Shown: piece after piece, positions 42,409 through 51,119 of the stretch
How the letters are laid out: every line of letters begins with the position of its first letter
Position numbering within the stretch: position 1 is the stretch's first letter
Assembly: GCF_014268655.2 (NCBI RefSeq)
Contig: NZ_JABWQX020000002.1
Location: 124,001-188,000, forward strand
Length of the DNA stretch: 64,000 nt
DNA from: Pseudomonas marvdashtae
Lineage (GTDB): Bacteria; Pseudomonadota; Gammaproteobacteria; Pseudomonadales; Pseudomonadaceae
Direction of reading: 5' to 3'
Made by a program: the position numbers and the translations under genes
Notes under the pieces: generated by a model
What the model saw: only the letters and a program-made list of their open reading frames with translations
What the model was told of the DNA's origin: nothing
Database searches by the model: none

Positions 42409-43206
42409 CTACGAGCAGAAATCCAGCGGCAGGCGACGCGGTACGAACTGGCCTTTGCCCAGTTGTTCGGCATCGCGCAGGGTGCGCCAGGTGTAGTCCA
42501 GCGCGGTCTTTACCGCGCTGGCAAGCTGTTCACCCTGAGCCAGCCGGCCGGCCAGGGCGCTGGCGAGGGTGCAGCCGGAGCCGTGATAGCTGCCGGGTAA
42601 ACGCTGGCAAGTAAATGTCTGGCGGTGCCCGTCGCGGCTGTACAGGCGATTATGGACTTCATGCTCGTCGCCGTGACCGCCAGTGATCAGCAGGTGCTTG
42701 ACGAAGGGCAGCAGTTTTTCGGCGCACTCGTCGGCGCTGCCTTCGGGCAGTTCGGCGAGGATGCGCGCTTCCGGCAGGTTGGGCGTGGCAATGATTGCCA
42801 AGGGCAGCAGGCGCTCGCGCATGGCATAGCCGACTTCATCCTTGCCCAGCCGTCCGCCACCGCCAGCGCGCAGCACCGGGTCGCAGACCATCGGCAAATG
42901 CGGGTGCGCCTGGAGCAGCTCGACCACGGTGTCGACCATTTCCAGTGAGCCGAGCATCCCCAGCTTGACCGCCGCAACGGGCGAATCGTTGAGCACGGCA
43001 TTGGCTTGCGCCAGCACCCACTCACGATCGAGCACGCGGAAATCGGTCACGTTGACGGTGTCTTGCACGGTCAATGCGGTAACGGCCGGGGCGGCATGAC
43101 ATCCCTGGGCAAGCAGGGCTTCGATATCTGCCTGCAAGCCGGCGCCACCACTGGGGTCGTGGCCGGAGAGACAGAGGACAACGGGGCGAGAGCTGTAGAT
43201 ATTCAT
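42409..43206 (-). CDS. thiD: Hydroxymethylpyrimidine (phosphate) kinase
   Basis: Phosphorylates HMP and HMP-phosphate in thiamine synthesis and salvage. From the ATG at 43206 it has 265 residues. It is a ribokinase-like fold with LCLSGHDPSGGAGLQADIEA at the N-terminus, VCDPVLRAGGGGRLG and the C-terminal anion-hole motif LPGSYHGSGCTLASALAGRL, where GSGC is the family-typical catalytic turn. It is the first gene of thiD-thiE-hemL. Confidence 0.95.
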   Translation of the reverse strand: MNIYSSRPVVLCLSGHDPSGGAGLQADIEALLAQGCHAAPAVTALTVQDTVNVTDFRVLDREWVLAQANAVLNDSPVAAVKLGMLGSLEMVDTVVELLQAHPHLPMVCDPVLRAGGGGRLGKDEVGYAMRERLLPLAIIATPNLPEARILAELPEGSADECAEKLLPFVKHLLITGGHGDEHEVHNRLYSRDGHRQTFTCQRLPGSYHGSGCTLASALAGRLAQGEQLASAVKTALDYTWRTLRDAEQLGKGQFVPRRLPLDFCS

Positions 43207-43509
43207 GGTGCGCGAGCTTATCACCAAACCTCTCCGATCTGCGCCTACCTGTGACGATGAAGGCCTCGCCACAATTGAACTCGGCGCCGACGAAATTGCA
43301 ACCTGACCAAAGCAACAGCTCTATCTCAATGGTTTGCTCTGTAACGCCCGTTCTAGAGCCTCCTGTGGGATAAATTTCCGTGGTGCAAATTGGCCATCAA
43401 CGGCTATGCTACAGATGGATCCAACCAATAACAGGTAATGCCGGTTTTACGTCTACTCAGGGAATGGGGGGCTTCCTGACTCAACCGGACAGGCCACGCT
43501 GGGGCTTAA
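43207..43509. other. Intergenic region between divergent thiD and ladS, no gene seen
   Basis: These 303 bases carry the promoters for both directions, but no clear core elements are visible. A short fragment of the GTGGCGAGG repeat family is present at about 43263-43272 (CTCGCCACAA). I saw no TPP riboswitch and no open frame with a ribosome-binding site. Confidence 0.5.
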
Positions 43510-45894
43510 ATGCGCTATTTGCTGATGTTGCTGCTGTGCTTGTCCCCCTTGGCAAGTGCCCTCGAATTTGATGAATTTACCCAAAGCCTGCCTTTGGGCC
43601 ACGCCCTGCAGGTGCTTGAAGACTCCAGCGGCACGGCCTCCATCGAAGACGTCGTGGCCCAGGCTGCGGCGAATCGTTTCAAATCCCATGACAAAGCCAC
43701 GCTGAACGCAGGCTACTCACGGTCGGCGTTCTGGCTGAAAGTCGACTTGCACTATCACCCTGGCAATCCGGCTGCCCAGCGGACCTGGTTGCTGGAACTG
43801 GCATATCCGCCACTGGATCACGTCGACCTGTACCTGCCCAATGATGCTGGAGCGTATCGCCTCGTGCGCCAGACAGGTGACGCGCTACCGTTCGCCAGCC
43901 GTGAGGTGCGCCAGAACAATTACTTGTTCAGCCTGGATTTTCAGCCTGATCAACGCCAGACCGTCTACCTGCGCCTGCAAAGCGAGGGTTCAATCCAGGC
44001 GCCTTTGACGCTGTGGTCGAGCACCGCTTATCTGGAACAACAGCCGGTGCGCTTGTACGTGCTGGGGATCATTTATGGCGTGCTGCTGGGAATGCTGGTC
44101 TACAACCTGTTCATTTACCTGAGCGTGCGCGACACCAGCTACCTTTATTACATCTTCTACATCGCCTCGTTCGGCCTGTATCAGCTCTCGGTCAACGGCG
44201 CGGCGGTCGAATATTTCTGGCCGGACAACCCTTGGTGGACCAACGCCGCGACGCCGTTTTTCATCGGCTGCGCGGGCTTGTTTGGCAGCCAATTCGCCCG
44301 CAGCTTCCTGCAAACCGCCGAACACAGCCGCTGGCTCGATCGCTTGTTGCTGGTGCTGATTGCCTATAGTGCCGTGGTGGTGGGCTTGTCGCTGATGACC
44401 AGCTATGCGCTGGCGCTGCGTTTGGCGACGGCATTGGCCCTGGTGTTCACCGTGGTGATTTTCGCCGCCGGGTTGTTCGCTTGGTGGCGAGGCCTGCGGG
44501 TGGCGCGTTATTTCATCATCGCCTGGTCGGCATTTCTGCTGGGGGGCGTCGTTAATACGCTGATGGTGCTGGGCTACCTGCCGAACATCTTCCTGACCAT
44601 GTACGCCAGCCAGATCGGCTCGGCCATCGAAGTGGCGCTGTTGTCCCTGGCCCTGGCGGACCGTATCAACGCCATGCGCGAGCAACAGGCCCAGACGCTG
44701 TTCGACGCCGGGCAGAAGCTCGAAGTGCTCAACCAGCAATTGGCCCAGGGCAACAAACTCAAGGATGAATTCCTCGCCACCTTGACCCATGAGCTGCGCA
44801 CGCCAATGAACGGCGTAATCGGCTCCCTGGAGTTGATGGAGACCGTCGAGATGGACGAGGAACTGACCCAGTATCAACAGACTGCCGCCGGTTCGGCGCG
44901 GGACATGATGCGCATGGTCAACGGCATCCTCACCCTCACCGAGTTGCAGGCCGGCAAGCTCAAGGTCTATCCGGCGCCGTTCAGCCTGCGTGGGGTGGTC
45001 GACGCCTTGCAGGTCCAGTTTGGTGCCAACGCAGCAGCCAAGGGCCTGGATTTCAGGGTGGACGTGAGCCCCGGCCTGGCGGATCGCCTCCTGGGTGACA
45101 GCGGTAAACTGGCCCAATGCCTGGAATGCCTGTTGGACAATGCCATCAAGTTCACCCGCGCAGGCGGCGTCGCGCTGCGAGTCACTGGCCGGCCGTCGGA
45201 GCTCGATCGGCTGGTGCTGTCTTTCGCCGTGATCGACACCGGCATCGGTTTTACCGACCTTGGCGAGGCAACTCTGTACCAGCGCTTCTTCCAGCTCGAC
45301 GGCTCGATGACCCGCGAATACGGCGGCCTCGGTGTGGGCCTGGCGATCTGTCGGCAATTGGTCGAGTTGCTCGGCGGGCGTCTGGCCCACACCTCGGAAC
45401 CGGGCCGCGGCAGTCGTTTCCAGCTGGACGTGGAATTCGACATGGCGCTGCCGGCGGCGGTCCCGACGCCTTTTTCGTTCAATGGCCGCCAGGGTTCTCG
45501 CCGGCCTCAGGACTGCACGGTATTGCTGGCGGACGACAACAACATCGATCAGTTGGTCATGCGCGGCATGTTGCTCAAGCTGGGCTATCGGGTGCGTACG
45601 GCTGACAGCGGTCGCGCAGCCTTGGACCTGCTACAGGGCGACAGCTTTGACGCGGTGCTCCTCGATTGCCAGCGGTCACCGCTGGACGGCGTGTCGCTGT
45701 GCTGCCAAGTCCGTGCGCTGTCCGGTTGCGAGGACTTGCCCGTGCTGGTGGTCAGCCCGAATATTGACCAGGAACGTTGCCCTTCGGGTGCCTTGATCGA
45801 CTACTTGAGCAAACCGGTAAAATTCGAGGTCCTGCAAGCCATCTTGCAACGGCGGGTACTTTGTCCGAGGCAGGGCGAAAGCGCCGATATTTAG
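43510..45894 (+). CDS. ladS: Hybrid sensor kinase LadS
   Basis: An inner-membrane hybrid kinase that in P. aeruginosa stimulates the GacS/GacA-RsmA pathway, opposing RetS and favouring biofilm and chronic-type traits. The 794 residues comprise a signal sequence (about 1-17), a periplasmic 7TMR-DISMED2 domain (about 30-175), seven membrane segments (about 180-385), HisKA with H427 in TLTHELRTPMNGVIGS, and a HATPase with intact N box (LLDNAIKFTR) and G1 box (VIDTGIGF). A C-terminal receiver carries D719 (AVLLDCQRSPLDG). The same domain plan without a second receiver, plus the place beside thiD-hemL (PA3974-PA3977), supports the identity. GGGG 6 bases upstream sets the start. Confidence 0.93.
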   Translation: MRYLLMLLLCLSPLASALEFDEFTQSLPLGHALQVLEDSSGTASIEDVVAQAAANRFKSHDKATLNAGYSRSAFWLKVDLHYHPGNPAAQRTWLLELAYPPLDHVDLYLPNDAGAYRLVRQTGDALPFASREVRQNNYLFSLDFQPDQRQTVYLRLQSEGSIQAPLTLWSSTAYLEQQPVRLYVLGIIYGVLLGMLVYNLFIYLSVRDTSYLYYIFYIASFGLYQLSVNGAAVEYFWPDNPWWTNAATPFFIGCAGLFGSQFARSFLQTAEHSRWLDRLLLVLIAYSAVVVGLSLMTSYALALRLATALALVFTVVIFAAGLFAWWRGLRVARYFIIAWSAFLLGGVVNTLMVLGYLPNIFLTMYASQIGSAIEVALLSLALADRINAMREQQAQTLFDAGQKLEVLNQQLAQGNKLKDEFLATLTHELRTPMNGVIGSLELMETVEMDEELTQYQQTAAGSARDMMRMVNGILTLTELQAGKLKVYPAPFSLRGVVDALQVQFGANAAAKGLDFRVDVSPGLADRLLGDSGKLAQCLECLLDNAIKFTRAGGVALRVTGRPSELDRLVLSFAVIDTGIGFTDLGEATLYQRFFQLDGSMTREYGGLGVGLAICRQLVELLGGRLAHTSEPGRGSRFQLDVEFDMALPAAVPTPFSFNGRQGSRRPQDCTVLLADDNNIDQLVMRGMLLKLGYRVRTADSGRAALDLLQGDSFDAVLLDCQRSPLDGVSLCCQVRALSGCEDLPVLVVSPNIDQERCPSGALIDYLSKPVKFEVLQAILQRRVLCPRQGESADI

Positions 45895-45968
45895 GCGCAT
45901 ATGCCACTTTGATCGGTCAGGGGGCGGTGCTTAACTGAACCCCTGTTGACCGGCCGAGGAGCCCCGTC

Positions 45969-47618
45969 ATGAACCTGCATCAGTTCGCCGAAACCCACGA
46001 CGTCACCAACCAGCCTCCTTCCCTGGATGGCGCCAACCTGTTCCGCATCGATCTGCCGCTGCAAGAGTGGTCGCAGCGTTTCGGCGCCGGTTGGGCGCAG
46101 GCGCGGATCGATGCCTATGGTGCCTTGGCCGGCGGACCGTTGATGGAAGCGGGTTTCCTGGCCAACCAGAACAAACCGGTATTTTCCAGTCACGACCGTT
46201 ACGGCCATCGCATCGATCTGGTGGAGTTTCATCCCGCCTACCATCAGCTGATGCGTACCGCCGTCGAACATGGCCTGCCCAGTTTGCCCTGGGCCCATCC
46301 GCAACCCGGCGCCCATGTCGCCCGTGCGTCGATGACCTATTTGCACAGCCAGGCCGAAGCCGGCACCGGCTGCCCGTTGACCATGACTTTCGCCAGCGTG
46401 CCAGCGCTGCGCCTGCAGCCGGATCTGGCCGAGCATTGGCTGCCGAAAGTGCTGGCCACCGAATACGACCCGCGTAACGTCGACATGGCCCATAAAGCCG
46501 GGGTTACCCTCGGCATGGCCATGACCGAAAAACAGGGCGGCACCGATGTGCGAGCCAACACCACCAAGGCCTATCCGGTAGGCGCCAGCGGCCCGGGCCA
46601 GGCCTATGAGCTGGTGGGCCACAAATGGTTCTGTTCGGCGCCGATGTGCGATGCCTTCCTGACCCTGGCCCAGACCGACAAGGGCCTGACCTGTTTCCTG
46701 TTGCCGCGCCATCGCCCGGACGATACGCGCAATCAGTTCTATATCCAGCGGCTGAAAAACAAGCTCGGCAACTGCTCCAATGCTTCCAGCGAAGTGGAGT
46801 TTCGCGGTGCCCTGGCCTGGATGATCGGCGAAGAGGGAAGAGGCGTGCCGACTATCATCGAAATGGTCGCCATGACCCGCTTCGATTGCATGGTCGGCTC
46901 CAGCGCCCTGATGCGCCAGGCGTTGACCCAGGCCAGTCATCACTGCGCGCACCGCAACGTCGGTGGCAAATTGTTGAGCGAACAGCCGCTGATGCAAAAC
47001 GTGCTCGCCGACCTGGCGCTGGAAAGCGAAGCGGCGTTGGCCTTGAGCCTGCGCATGGGCCGGGCGCTGGACCATCTGAGCGATGAGCACGAGGCCAAGT
47101 TCGCCCGGCTGGTGACGGCGGTGGGCAAGTATTGGATCTGCAAGCGGGCCCCCGCGATGATCAACGAAGCCGCCGAATGCATGGGCGGCGCCGGCTACGT
47201 CGAAGACAGCATCCTGCCGCGCCTTTACCGCGAAGCGCCGGTCAACTCGACGTGGGAAGGTTCGGGCAACGTGCAGTGCCTGGACGTGCTACGAGCCCTG
47301 TCCAAAGAGCCCGGTGTGCTGGAGGTCTTGTTCAGCGAATTGGGCGACGGCCACGGCGACAAGCGTCTGGCCGGGCACATCCACCAGTTGCAGGTGGCCT
47401 TCAAGGACACCGACGACATCCAGTACCGCGCCCGACAATTGACCGAGGACATCGCTGTCGGCCTGCAAGCCAAGCTGCTGCTCGAGGCGGGCAACGGTGA
47501 CGTCAGCGATGCGTTCATCGCCAGTCGCCTTGGTTGTGGTGGCCGGGTCTACGGTGCCTTGCCGCGTGGCTTGAATGTCGAGGCCATCGTCGCCCGGTCA
47601 ACGCCCCAAGCGTTTTAG
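45969..47618 (+). CDS. Acyl-CoA dehydrogenase, AidB type
   Basis: A 549-residue FAD flavoprotein of the acyl-CoA dehydrogenase superfamily. The AidB-like features are the N-terminal extension (THDVTNQPPSLDGANLFRID), GMAMTEKQGGTDVRANTT, HKWFCSAPMCDAFLTLAQT, and the C-terminal EAAECMGGAGYVEDSILPRL followed by REAPVNSTWEGSGNVQCLDV. E. coli AidB is an alkylation-damage protein that binds DNA and shows isovaleryl-CoA dehydrogenase activity. Whether this copy acts in fatty-acid or branched-chain catabolism or in the adaptive response is not shown by context. The order after ladS matches PA3972. Confidence 0.9.
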   Translation: MNLHQFAETHDVTNQPPSLDGANLFRIDLPLQEWSQRFGAGWAQARIDAYGALAGGPLMEAGFLANQNKPVFSSHDRYGHRIDLVEFHPAYHQLMRTAVEHGLPSLPWAHPQPGAHVARASMTYLHSQAEAGTGCPLTMTFASVPALRLQPDLAEHWLPKVLATEYDPRNVDMAHKAGVTLGMAMTEKQGGTDVRANTTKAYPVGASGPGQAYELVGHKWFCSAPMCDAFLTLAQTDKGLTCFLLPRHRPDDTRNQFYIQRLKNKLGNCSNASSEVEFRGALAWMIGEEGRGVPTIIEMVAMTRFDCMVGSSALMRQALTQASHHCAHRNVGGKLLSEQPLMQNVLADLALESEAALALSLRMGRALDHLSDEHEAKFARLVTAVGKYWICKRAPAMINEAAECMGGAGYVEDSILPRLYREAPVNSTWEGSGNVQCLDVLRALSKEPGVLEVLFSELGDGHGDKRLAGHIHQLQVAFKDTDDIQYRARQLTEDIAVGLQAKLLLEAGNGDVSDAFIASRLGCGGRVYGALPRGLNVEAIVARSTPQAF

Positions 47619-47726
47619 GAGCCACCGTGACGCTGTGAAGTGATAGCGCCCAATACGCCACTGTTCCCGTCGGACCACGATGCAGGCAAGATGAAGGCCT
47701 GCAAGTCAGAACACAGGAAGCTGATC

Positions 47727-49190
47727 GTGACCGAAGCGTTTATTGTCGTTCAAACCGCCGAGCAAGCCGTGGACCGGCTGGCGGCCCTGCACGAGCGTGC
47801 GACCAGCGCGCTGAACCAGGCGCTCAAGCGCTACCTCAAGGACCGCATCGAGCCGGACGCCGAGCAACGGGCGTTGTTTCGCTACCCGGCCCTGCGCCTG
47901 ACCTACCATTGCCATGGCGAAGTCCCGCAGACCACGCGCGCCTACGCCAAGGTCCAGTTGCCCGGCACCTACAGCGTCACCGTCACTCACCCGGCCGCGT
48001 TCCGCAAATATCTTCTGGAACAGCTGGTTCCACTGATGCATGACTTTACCGTCACCGTCGAGGTGGGCGTCAGCGAGCAGAACATTCCTTATCCGTACGT
48101 GGTGGAGCAGGGCGATGAGCTGGCCGGTTCGGGCGTAACCGCCGCCGTGCTGGCGCGGGTTTTCCCCAGCACCGACTTGTCGGCCGCCACCGATGGCATC
48201 GCCGACGGCTTGTACGATTGGGAAAACACCGACCCATTGCCCCTGGCGCTGTTCGACGCCGCGCGGGTGGATTTCTCCCTTCGCCGATTGGTGCATTACA
48301 CCGGCAGTGACTGGCGCCATGTGCAGCCGTGGATCCTGCTGACCAACTATCATCGCTATGTGGATCAATTCATCGTCCACGGTCTGGAGCAGTTGCGCAG
48401 CGACCCGCGTTTCGTGCGCATGGTCTTGCCGGGCAACGTGATCATCGACAAGAACATGGACCACGGCGAAGCCTCCGCCATCGCCGCCGGCGTGGTCTGG
48501 CATCGCTACCAGATGCCGGCGTATCACTTGCAGGCCAGCGACGGTCACGGCGTGACCCTGGTGAATATCGGCGTCGGCCCGTCCAACGCCAAGAACATCA
48601 CCGACCACCTGGCCGTGCTGCGCCCGCATTGCTGGTTGATGATCGGTCACTGTGGCGGGCTGCGGCAGTCCCAGACCATCGGCGACTACGTGCTGGCCCA
48701 CGCCTACATGCGTCGCGATGGCATTCTCGACCGGGTGGTGCCGCCGAATATTCCGATTCCGGCCTTGGCCGAAGTGCAGATGGCCTTGCAACAAGCGGCA
48801 GCCAACGTCACCGGGGAAAAGGGCGACGAGCTGAAGAAGCGTCTGCGCACCGGCACTGTGCTGACCTATGACGACCGCAACTGGGAATTGCGCTGGGCTC
48901 AGGAACGTCCGTTGATCAACCTGTCCCGCGCGGTGGCGGTGGACATGGAAAGCGGCACCATCGCCGCACAGGGTTACCGTTTGCGGGTGCCTTATGGCAC
49001 GTTGCTGTGCGTCTCGGACAAGCCGCTGCACAGCGAGATCAAGCTGCCGGGCTCGGCCAACGCGTTCTATGAGCGGGCGGTCAACCAGCACCTCAAGATC
49101 GGGATCGCGGCGCTGGACCTGTTGCGTACCGAGCTCAATTCTTTGCACTCGCGCAAACTGCGCAGCTTCGACGAGCCGCCGTTCCGCTGA
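47727..49190 (+). CDS. amn: AMP nucleosidase
   Basis: Hydrolyses AMP to adenine and ribose 5-phosphate, adjusting adenylate pools. The GTG at 47727, with AGGAAG 7 bases upstream, gives 487 residues, close to E. coli Amn; the open frame upstream has no homology. An N-terminal substrate domain (RYPALRLTYHCHGEVPQTTR) precedes the nucleosidase core with LVNIGVGPSNAKNITDHLAV, HCWLMIGHCGGLRQSQ and the acidic active-site segment AVAVDMESGTIAAQGYRLR. It follows the AidB-like gene by 108 bases. Confidence 0.95.
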   Translation: MTEAFIVVQTAEQAVDRLAALHERATSALNQALKRYLKDRIEPDAEQRALFRYPALRLTYHCHGEVPQTTRAYAKVQLPGTYSVTVTHPAAFRKYLLEQLVPLMHDFTVTVEVGVSEQNIPYPYVVEQGDELAGSGVTAAVLARVFPSTDLSAATDGIADGLYDWENTDPLPLALFDAARVDFSLRRLVHYTGSDWRHVQPWILLTNYHRYVDQFIVHGLEQLRSDPRFVRMVLPGNVIIDKNMDHGEASAIAAGVVWHRYQMPAYHLQASDGHGVTLVNIGVGPSNAKNITDHLAVLRPHCWLMIGHCGGLRQSQTIGDYVLAHAYMRRDGILDRVVPPNIPIPALAEVQMALQQAAANVTGEKGDELKKRLRTGTVLTYDDRNWELRWAQERPLINLSRAVAVDMESGTIAAQGYRLRVPYGTLLCVSDKPLHSEIKLPGSANAFYERAVNQHLKIGIAALDLLRTELNSLHSRKLRSFDEPPFR

Positions 49191-49267
49191 TGCCGTTCTG
49201 AACGGTGGTCATTTAACGGTCGGGCCACTAGCATGGTCGGCCCTGACCGTTAGATGTTGTTGCCGCC

Positions 49268-49903
49268 ATGCCCCGTCCTCCACGCCCTGCTTCCCGTCGT
49301 CCTGGCGCGAAGCTTCCAGCCGCCGCGCCGCGCCGTGTGGCCAAGGCCCCGCCGGCCGAGCCGAAGCTGATCCTGTTCAACAAACCCTTCGATGTCCTGA
49401 CGCAATTCAGCGACGGCGAAGGGCGGGCGACCCTCAAGGATTTTATCGACGTGCCCGGCATCTATCCGGCCGGACGGCTGGACCGTGACAGCGAAGGTCT
49501 GTTGCTACTGACCAACGATGGACAATTGCAGGCGCGTATTGCCGACCCCAAGCATAAGTTGGCCAAGACCTATTGGGTGCAAGTAGAGGGCGAACCCAGC
49601 GCCGAACAGTTGCAGCGCCTGCGCGACGGCGTGGAGTTGAACGACGGCATGACGTTGCCGGCGCAGGCCCGCCAACTGGACGAGCCGCAATTGTGGCCGC
49701 GCAACCCGCCGGTGCGCTTTCGCAAAAGCGTGCCGACGAGTTGGCTGGAGCTGGTCATCCGTGAGGGACGCAACCGCCAGGTGCGGCGCATGACCGCGGC
49801 GGTCGGCTTGCCGACGTTGCGCCTGGTGCGGGTCAGGATCGGCGACTGGACGATCGAAGGGCTTGATCAGGGCCAGTGGAAGGAAGTGCCGGCGCGCTTA
49901 TAA
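49268..49903 (+). CDS. rluE: 23S rRNA pseudouridine synthase E
   Basis: Makes pseudouridine at position 2457 of 23S rRNA (family knowledge for RluE). The 211-residue protein has a basic, Pro/Ala-rich N-terminus, [20 protein letters not shown], the catalytic Asp in [20 protein letters not shown], and the C-terminal [20 protein letters not shown]. Its stop overlaps the stop of the convergent DUF2788 gene by 6 bases. Confidence 0.95.
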   Translation: MPRPPRPASRRPGAKLPAAAPRRVAKAPPAEPKLILFNKPFDVLTQFSDGEGRATLKDFIDVPGIYPAGRLDRDSEGLLLLTNDGQLQARIADPKHKLAKTYWVQVEGEPSAEQLQRLRDGVELNDGMTLPAQARQLDEPQLWPRNPPVRFRKSVPTSWLELVIREGRNRQVRRMTAAVGLPTLRLVRVRIGDWTIEGLDQGQWKEVPARL

Positions 49904-50107
49904 CGTGCCGGATTCGATCAGGCCGATCACCACGCTCTTGATGATGAAGGCTGCCACGCCAAGGCCCAGTACAAAAAACAGAATGAACGAGCCAAAACGC
50001 CCTGCCTTGGATTTCTTCGCCAGGTCCCAAACGATAAAACCCATGAAAATGATCAGGATGCTGACCAGGCCGGTCATCATCCACTCTTCGAAAACAGCAG
50101 GATCCAT
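49898..50107 (-). CDS. DUF2788 family small membrane protein
   Basis: A 69-residue protein from the ATG at 50107, with two membrane helices (about 10-28, [18 protein letters not shown], and about 40-62, [20 protein letters not shown]) joined by a basic loop (KKSKAGRFG). The length and pattern fit DUF2788, a family of unknown function. Its last codons overlap rluE on the other strand. Confidence 0.87.
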   Translation of the reverse strand: MDPAVFEEWMMTGLVSILIIFMGFIVWDLAKKSKAGRFGSFILFFVLGLGVAAFIIKSVVIGLIESGTL

Positions 50108-50225
50108 CGGGGCACTCCGGCGGGGCGGGATTGAAAAGGCGGGCCGAGTATACGGCATGGGGCCGGGGTGCAGGACTGGCCTGCGGCGGTGTGTCGCAGC
50201 TGTTCATCGCTCGCCACAAAAGCGG

Positions 50226-50705
50226 TCAGCTTCGCAGGTGGGTGAGCGGCAGTTCGGTGCTGTTGAGCACTTGGTTCAGCACAAAACTCGAACGCACGCT
50301 GGTGACGCCATCGATCCGCGTCAGGTGCCCCAGCAACAGTTTCTGGTAATGGTCCATGTCCGGCACGACTACCTTGAGCTGGTAGTCCGCATCCATGCCG
50401 GTCACCAAGCTGCATTCCAACACTTGCGGCAGATTACGTATCGCGGCTTCGAAGTTTTCGAAACGCTCGGGGGTGTGGCGGTCCATGCCGATCAGTACGT
50501 AGGCAGTCAGGCTAAGGCCGAGCATCTTGCGATCGAGCAAGGCGACCTGGCGCGAGATGTAGCCGTCGTCCTCCAGTTGCTTGACCCGCCGTGAGCAAGG
50601 GGAGGGCGACAGGCCGATGCGTTCGGCCAATTCCTGGTTGGAGATACGCGCGTCGCGCTGCAATTCCGCCAGAATACTGAGGTCGTAGCGGTCGAGTTTG
50701 CTCAT
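50226..50705 (-). CDS. Lrp/AsnC family transcriptional regulator
   Basis: A 159-residue regulator with an N-terminal winged helix-turn-helix (KLDRYDLSILAELQRDARIS, then NQELAERIGLSPSPCSRRVK) and a C-terminal RAM/AsnC effector domain (about 70-145; VLECSLVTGMDADYQLKVVV). Family members respond to amino acids and often control a divergent gene. Here the upstream region carries repeated GCAA..TTC elements and an orphan terminator but no clear target gene, so autoregulation is the most evident role. Confidence 0.93.
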   Translation of the reverse strand: MSKLDRYDLSILAELQRDARISNQELAERIGLSPSPCSRRVKQLEDDGYISRQVALLDRKMLGLSLTAYVLIGMDRHTPERFENFEAAIRNLPQVLECSLVTGMDADYQLKVVVPDMDHYQKLLLGHLTRIDGVTSVRSSFVLNQVLNSTELPLTHLRS

Positions 50706-50728
50706 CGAGCGGGCCTTTATCCGGTTAA

Positions 50729-50795
50729 TTGCGGAAGATTATCCATCCAAGGGTAAAAATTGCGCAAGTAGTGTTTATTCAAGCAATCTTCGCAA
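50729..50795. promoter_or_regulatory. Candidate operator repeats upstream of the Lrp-family gene
   Basis: TTGCGGAAGATT at 50729-50740 is mirrored by AATCTTCGCAA at 50785-50795, about 55 bases apart, and a further TTGCGCAA lies at 50760-50767. The repeats lie just upstream of the regulator start (50705) and could be binding sites for it. Confidence 0.45.
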
Positions 50796-50991
50796 TCATC
50801 TGTCGGCACCTCGGGCCTATGCTTACCACCAAGATCACTGCTCGGACAAACAGTCCAGTGCAGCCCGCCCAATCCGGCCGGCTGCGGTCGCAGTACCCAC
50901 CGGTACTGGCAGACCCCCGAGCTGCACACTGTCCAGAAGACGGCGTGAGGTGAGCCGATGCCAAAAGCGTCGCGCACGGACTAGATTCTCA
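50796..50991 (+). other. Unassigned stretch ending at a strong terminator; possible small RNA or leader
   Basis: Between the Lrp-family gene and the terminator at 50992 I recognise no gene. A plus-strand frame from the ATG at 50819 (44 codons, no good ribosome-binding site) is the only candidate. A TATGCT hexamer at 50818 could be a -10 element, but no -35 partner is convincing. The strong terminator implies that a plus-strand transcript is made here. Confidence 0.3.
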
Positions 50992-51019
50992 AAGGGAGGC
51001 CGACGGGCCTCCCTTTTTT
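50992..51019 (+). terminator. Strong intrinsic terminator
   Basis: AAAGGGAGGCC pairs perfectly with GGCCTCCCTTT around a four-base loop and runs into TTTTTT. No annotated plus-strand gene ends just upstream, so it probably terminates an unrecognised short transcript. Confidence 0.88.
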
Positions 51020-51119
51020 AATGCCTGCGAAATAAACCCCGTGGCTGATAACCTGTCGCAGAACCGGCCTGGGCTTTTCCAGTCTCATCATCAGGCCCCG
51101 AACCGTTGTGAGGAATTTC

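Noticed and set aside
43207..43509. Possible TPP riboswitch upstream of thiD-thiE
   Set aside because: The conserved THI-box elements (CUGAGA and the CCUGAUCUGG-type segment) are absent on the relevant strand.
45916..45960. Hairpin (GGTCAGGGG.../...CCCCTGTTGACC) between ladS and the AidB-like gene
   Set aside because: The stem is interrupted and lacks a T-run; it could be chance pairing in a GC-rich spacer.
50729..50953. Plus-strand frame of 74 codons upstream of the orphan terminator
   Set aside because: It has no ribosome-binding site, no family resemblance and a composition like non-coding DNA. The region is reported instead as an unassigned transcript candidate.
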